Below are positions 61,962 to 64,000 of a stretch of DNA of 64,000 nt, in pieces (position 1 is the stretch's first letter; each line of letters begins with the position of its first letter). The stretch comes from Curtobacterium caseinilyticum. GTDB lineage: Bacteria; Actinomycetota; Actinomycetes; Actinomycetales; Microbacteriaceae. The stretch lies in contig NZ_JAUCMN010000004.1 in assembly GCF_030363035.1 (NCBI RefSeq), positions 1-64,000 on the forward strand, written 5' to 3'. The position numbers and the translations under genes were made by a program. The notes below the pieces were generated by a model. The model worked only from the letters and a program-made list of their open reading frames with translations. It was not told the DNA's origin and ran no database searches.

Positions 61962-62411
61962 GTGCTGCATTCACTGGTGTACATGAGTTCCGCCACCGAG
62001 CCGTTCGACGAGGACGCCCTCGAGGCGGTGCTCGAGCACGCGCGCTCGCGGAACACGGCTGACGGCCTGTCCGGCATGCTCGTGCACCGCGGTGGTCGCT
62101 TCATGCAGCTGCTCGAGGGTCCGTACGACGCCGTCCTGGCGACCTACGCCCGGATCGTCGAGGACTCGCGTCACGACGAGGTCCGGCTGCTCGTCGAGGA
62201 GTCGATCCACACGCGCCGGTTCCCGGAGTGGTCGATGGCGTACGACCGCGAGTCCGCCGGTGTCGAGGTGCCCGAGGGCTTCAGCACGTTCCTCGACCAG
62301 GGCGACCACAGCGCCGACGCGAGCCGTCCGCGCGAGCTGCTGCGCTGGTTCCGGAACCACCCGATGGCCGACCCGACGGCCGCTAAGGGCAAGCACCGGC
62401 GCGACGCCTAG
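61962..62411 (+). CDS. BLUF-domain blue-light photosensor
   Basis: A 149-aa stand-alone BLUF protein that should bind FAD. All key residues are present with the spacing of AppA: Y7, N31, Q49, W90 and M92 (AppA Y21, N45, Q63, W104, M106). The motif strings are LHSLVYMSS, RNTADGLSGML, RFMQLLEG and WSMAYD. The C-terminal ~40 residues form the cap helices, and no effector domain is fused. GTG 61962 follows AGGA eight bases upstream. It would signal through a protein partner that is not evident next door. Confidence 0.93.
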   Translation: MLHSLVYMSSATEPFDEDALEAVLEHARSRNTADGLSGMLVHRGGRFMQLLEGPYDAVLATYARIVEDSRHDEVRLLVEESIHTRRFPEWSMAYDRESAGVEVPEGFSTFLDQGDHSADASRPRELLRWFRNHPMADPTAAKGKHRRDA

Positions 62412-62452
62412 GGCGGTCCGAGGGCGACGCTGCACCGGGTCATACTGGTCCG

Positions 62453-62758
62453 GTGACGACACTGCGAGGCATGATCCGCTCGACCGAGACGCGCGAGGCC
62501 GAGGGGTACGCGACCTCGGTCGTGGCGGCGAAGGAAGCCGCGATCGCAGCACTCGACCTGGACGGGTTCGAGCTGACGCAGACGAACGCGGTGGAGAGCA
62601 AGGCCACGGGGGAGACGACGATCAAGGCGACGGCGCGCTCGACGGCGACGCGGGAGCACGAGGCGTCGGGGCCGGACTACGAGGCGGCGCTGGCGGCGTA
62701 CCGGAACACCGTGCCGGAGGGGTGGCAGGCGCAGCACGTGTGGGTCGTGACGGAGTAG
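62453..62758 (+). CDS. Small conserved-looking protein of unknown function
   Basis: A 101-aa protein: TTLRGMIRSTETREAEG at the start, an alpha-helical segment (AAKEAAIAALDLDGFEL), a beta pair (TGETTIKATARSTATREHEA) and the closing HVWVVTE. The GTG start lies 42 bases after the BLUF stop on the same strand, so the two may share a transcript. No family recognised. Confidence 0.72.
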   Translation: MTTLRGMIRSTETREAEGYATSVVAAKEAAIAALDLDGFELTQTNAVESKATGETTIKATARSTATREHEASGPDYEAALAAYRNTVPEGWQAQHVWVVTE

Positions 62759-62775
62759 CGCAGCACCATCCGGTC

Positions 62776-63150
62776 GTGAGCACACCACGGGTCCGCGGCG
62801 CTGTTCAGCGGTGGATCGCAAGGTGGCTTGCGACGATGGCACCGGTGTCGGACGTCACCTCCCCCTCGGGAGACGGAGGGCACAGGGACGTCGACTCCGC
62901 CGACGCGATCGTGCCAGACCCGACAGCTGTGCGCCGGCTCAACGAGCGCCGCACGGCGCGCGTGCTCTCCAGGGGAGGGCAGACACCGTTGGTGTCACGG
63001 AAGATCCCGCCGAGCGCCGCGCTCCTGGCTGCGGACGTCTGCGGAGGGGGCACGTGCACCGGCGCGGAGGGACGGCCGGCCAGGGAACTGGCCGATCGGA
63101 CACGCTGGACCAGCCACAAGGGAAGGGTGCGCCGCCATCAGGCTGCCTGA
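62776..63150 (+). CDS. Possible small hypothetical protein
   Basis: A 124-aa frame starting at GTG 62776. Third codon positions are GC-rich as in neighbouring genes, and the frame is not a shadow of a better one. The product is basic and Arg/Thr-rich with a CGGGTC pair of cysteines. There is no recognised family and no clear ribosome-binding site, so it may be non-coding. Confidence 0.35.
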   Translation: MSTPRVRGAVQRWIARWLATMAPVSDVTSPSGDGGHRDVDSADAIVPDPTAVRRLNERRTARVLSRGGQTPLVSRKIPPSAALLAADVCGGGTCTGAEGRPARELADRTRWTSHKGRVRRHQAA

Positions 63151-63276
63151 ACGTGGTCGAGTGGCGAGCTCCGATGCGCCGCGAGGGGGATGCAGGCGAC
63201 GGCCGGTGAGCACGAGTCTTGAGCCCTGGCCAGGGCGAGGAAATGGCCTGGTCCGGCCGTCACGAGGGGATACCAG

Positions 63277-63792
63277 ATGTTCACACTGTTCCGCCAGGAC
63301 ACGCAGCGACGCTTCGCCGTCGTGCTCGCCGTCAGCGCCCTGACTCTTGGCTCGGTCTTGGTCGCGGGCCCGGCGCAGGCCGCATCGACGAAGTGCAATC
63401 CGGTCGCCAAGCGGTACACGGTGACGGAGGCGAGCGTCAAGTACTCGGTGGGGACCATCACCATCAACACCAACAACTGTCGATCGGGCTCGAAGATGAC
63501 TTCCTCGTCGGCCTCGATGAAGTGGGATCCATCGCCGCTGGGCACGGGCGCCGGATGGCGCTTCGACAACAACACGACGTCGCGCCGTGGCACGGATCCT
63601 CAGATGGCAGGTTGGGTGTCGACTGCGGTCATGAAGATCTGCGCACCGACCCAGATCTCCCCGCTGTGCTCCTACGGTGAGACGTTCAAGGTGACCTACA
63701 CTGGCTACACCGACAACTTCGTCGGTCCGCAGGTGCAGCCGGCCTTCAAGTGCACCAACTCGTACTGCAAGCTCCACTTCAAGAAGGCGTAG
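63277..63792 (+). CDS. Secreted protein of unknown function with six cysteines
   Basis: A 171-aa protein with a clear Sec signal peptide (FAVVLAVSALTLGSVLVAG, cut near AQAAS). The mature part is Thr/Ser/Lys-rich and holds six cysteines (TKCNP, NNCRS, KICAP, PLCSY, FKCTN, YCKLH), enough for three disulphides, which suggests a small stable extracellular fold. No family recognised. It is followed after three bases by a small membrane-protein gene. Confidence 0.82.
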   Translation: MFTLFRQDTQRRFAVVLAVSALTLGSVLVAGPAQAASTKCNPVAKRYTVTEASVKYSVGTITINTNNCRSGSKMTSSSASMKWDPSPLGTGAGWRFDNNTTSRRGTDPQMAGWVSTAVMKICAPTQISPLCSYGETFKVTYTGYTDNFVGPQVQPAFKCTNSYCKLHFKKA

Positions 63793-63795
63793 CTC

Positions 63796-63981
63796 ATGAG
63801 TCGACGACGGTCCCGGCCGGTCAAGCAGTTGCTCCCGCTGCTCGCCCTCGTCCTCGGGCTCGTCGCGAGCGCCATCGGGGAGCGGATCGGGCAGCCGAAC
63901 TCCTGGCTGTGGTTCGGCGGTGGAGTCGTGGTGGCCGTCGTCTGGGCTGTGCTCGTCCGTCGGAACAGCCGGATGCGTTAG
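63796..63981 (+). CDS. Small two-helix membrane protein
   Basis: A 61-aa protein with a basic N-terminus (SRRRSRPVKQ), two hydrophobic helices (about 12-28 and 36-53) and a basic C-terminus. Its start follows the secreted-protein stop by three bases, implying co-transcription. The pairing of a small secreted protein with a small membrane protein recalls effector/immunity pairs, but this is only positional. Confidence 0.65.
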   Translation: MSRRRSRPVKQLLPLLALVLGLVASAIGERIGQPNSWLWFGGGVVVAVVWAVLVRRNSRMR

Positions 63982-64000
63982 CGCTCGTTCCGAACCCACG

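Noticed and set aside
1..64000. CRISPR arrays, tRNA genes, insertion sequences, integrases
   Set aside because: No regularly spaced repeats, cloverleaf-like sequences, transposase or recombinase motifs were seen on reading; covariance or profile searches would be needed to exclude them fully.

Overview
The window is high-GC DNA with short intergenic gaps, many GTG starts and 4-bp ATGA/GTGA gene overlaps. The protein repertoire and the 5S rRNA sequence fit an actinobacterium; Microbacteriaceae (Curtobacterium-like) is my inference and was not tested by any search. The window opens on the 3' end of a 5S rRNA gene and its terminator, so an rRNA operon lies just upstream.

Region 1 (0.2-16.1 kb) is an oligosaccharide-use locus. 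It holds a ROK regulator, a GH42 beta-galactosidase, a GH36 alpha-galactosidase, a divergent GH2 beta-mannosidase, a complete oligopeptide-type ABC importer and a second GH36 enzyme. Together they suggest uptake and stepwise trimming of galactomannan or similar plant oligosaccharides. Two 20-bp near-identical operators (TTAGTT-N8-TNACAA) lie at the promoters of both transcription units. Region 2 (16.3-19.9 kb) is an ABC-2 exporter co-transcribed with a NarL-type two-component system, with a perfect 26-bp palindrome upstream. A short UvrA paralogue, three membrane proteins of unknown function and a quinone-oxidoreductase-like protein follow.

Region 3 (26.1-29.1 kb) is a compact lactococcin-972-like bacteriocin cluster: pre-bacteriocin, a large bacteriocin-associated membrane protein and an ABC ATPase, with overlapping frames. 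Region 4 (29-48 kb) is a defence and nuclease neighbourhood. It contains a Vsr endonuclease, three disrupted small genes (two of them nuclease-like), and an AT-richer imported block at about 36.5-43.1 kb. That block encodes a MORC/MutL-like GHKL ATPase, a Z1-domain ATPase, a PD-(D/E)XK (DUF4420-like) protein, a DNA cytosine methyltransferase and a 76-aa protein. A RecB-like nuclease/RNase H/helicase fusion, a PH-domain protein and an EVE-HNH type IV-like restriction protein follow.

Region 5 (48-64 kb) is housekeeping or accessory. It holds an SseB-like protein, a CUT1-type sugar ABC importer without its own ATPase but with an APH-fold kinase, an SDR, an HNH (DUF1524) secreted or anchored nuclease, an aldo/keto reductase, a PIN toxin with a small partner, a SWIM/SNF2 helicase, a lipoprotein, a BLUF photosensor and small secreted or membrane proteins. 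Four copies of a 42-bp palindrome (18-nt arms, 6-nt centre) sit just after stop codons at 16.1, 26.0, 31.1 and 33.0 kb. No CRISPR array, tRNA gene, transposase or integrase was seen.
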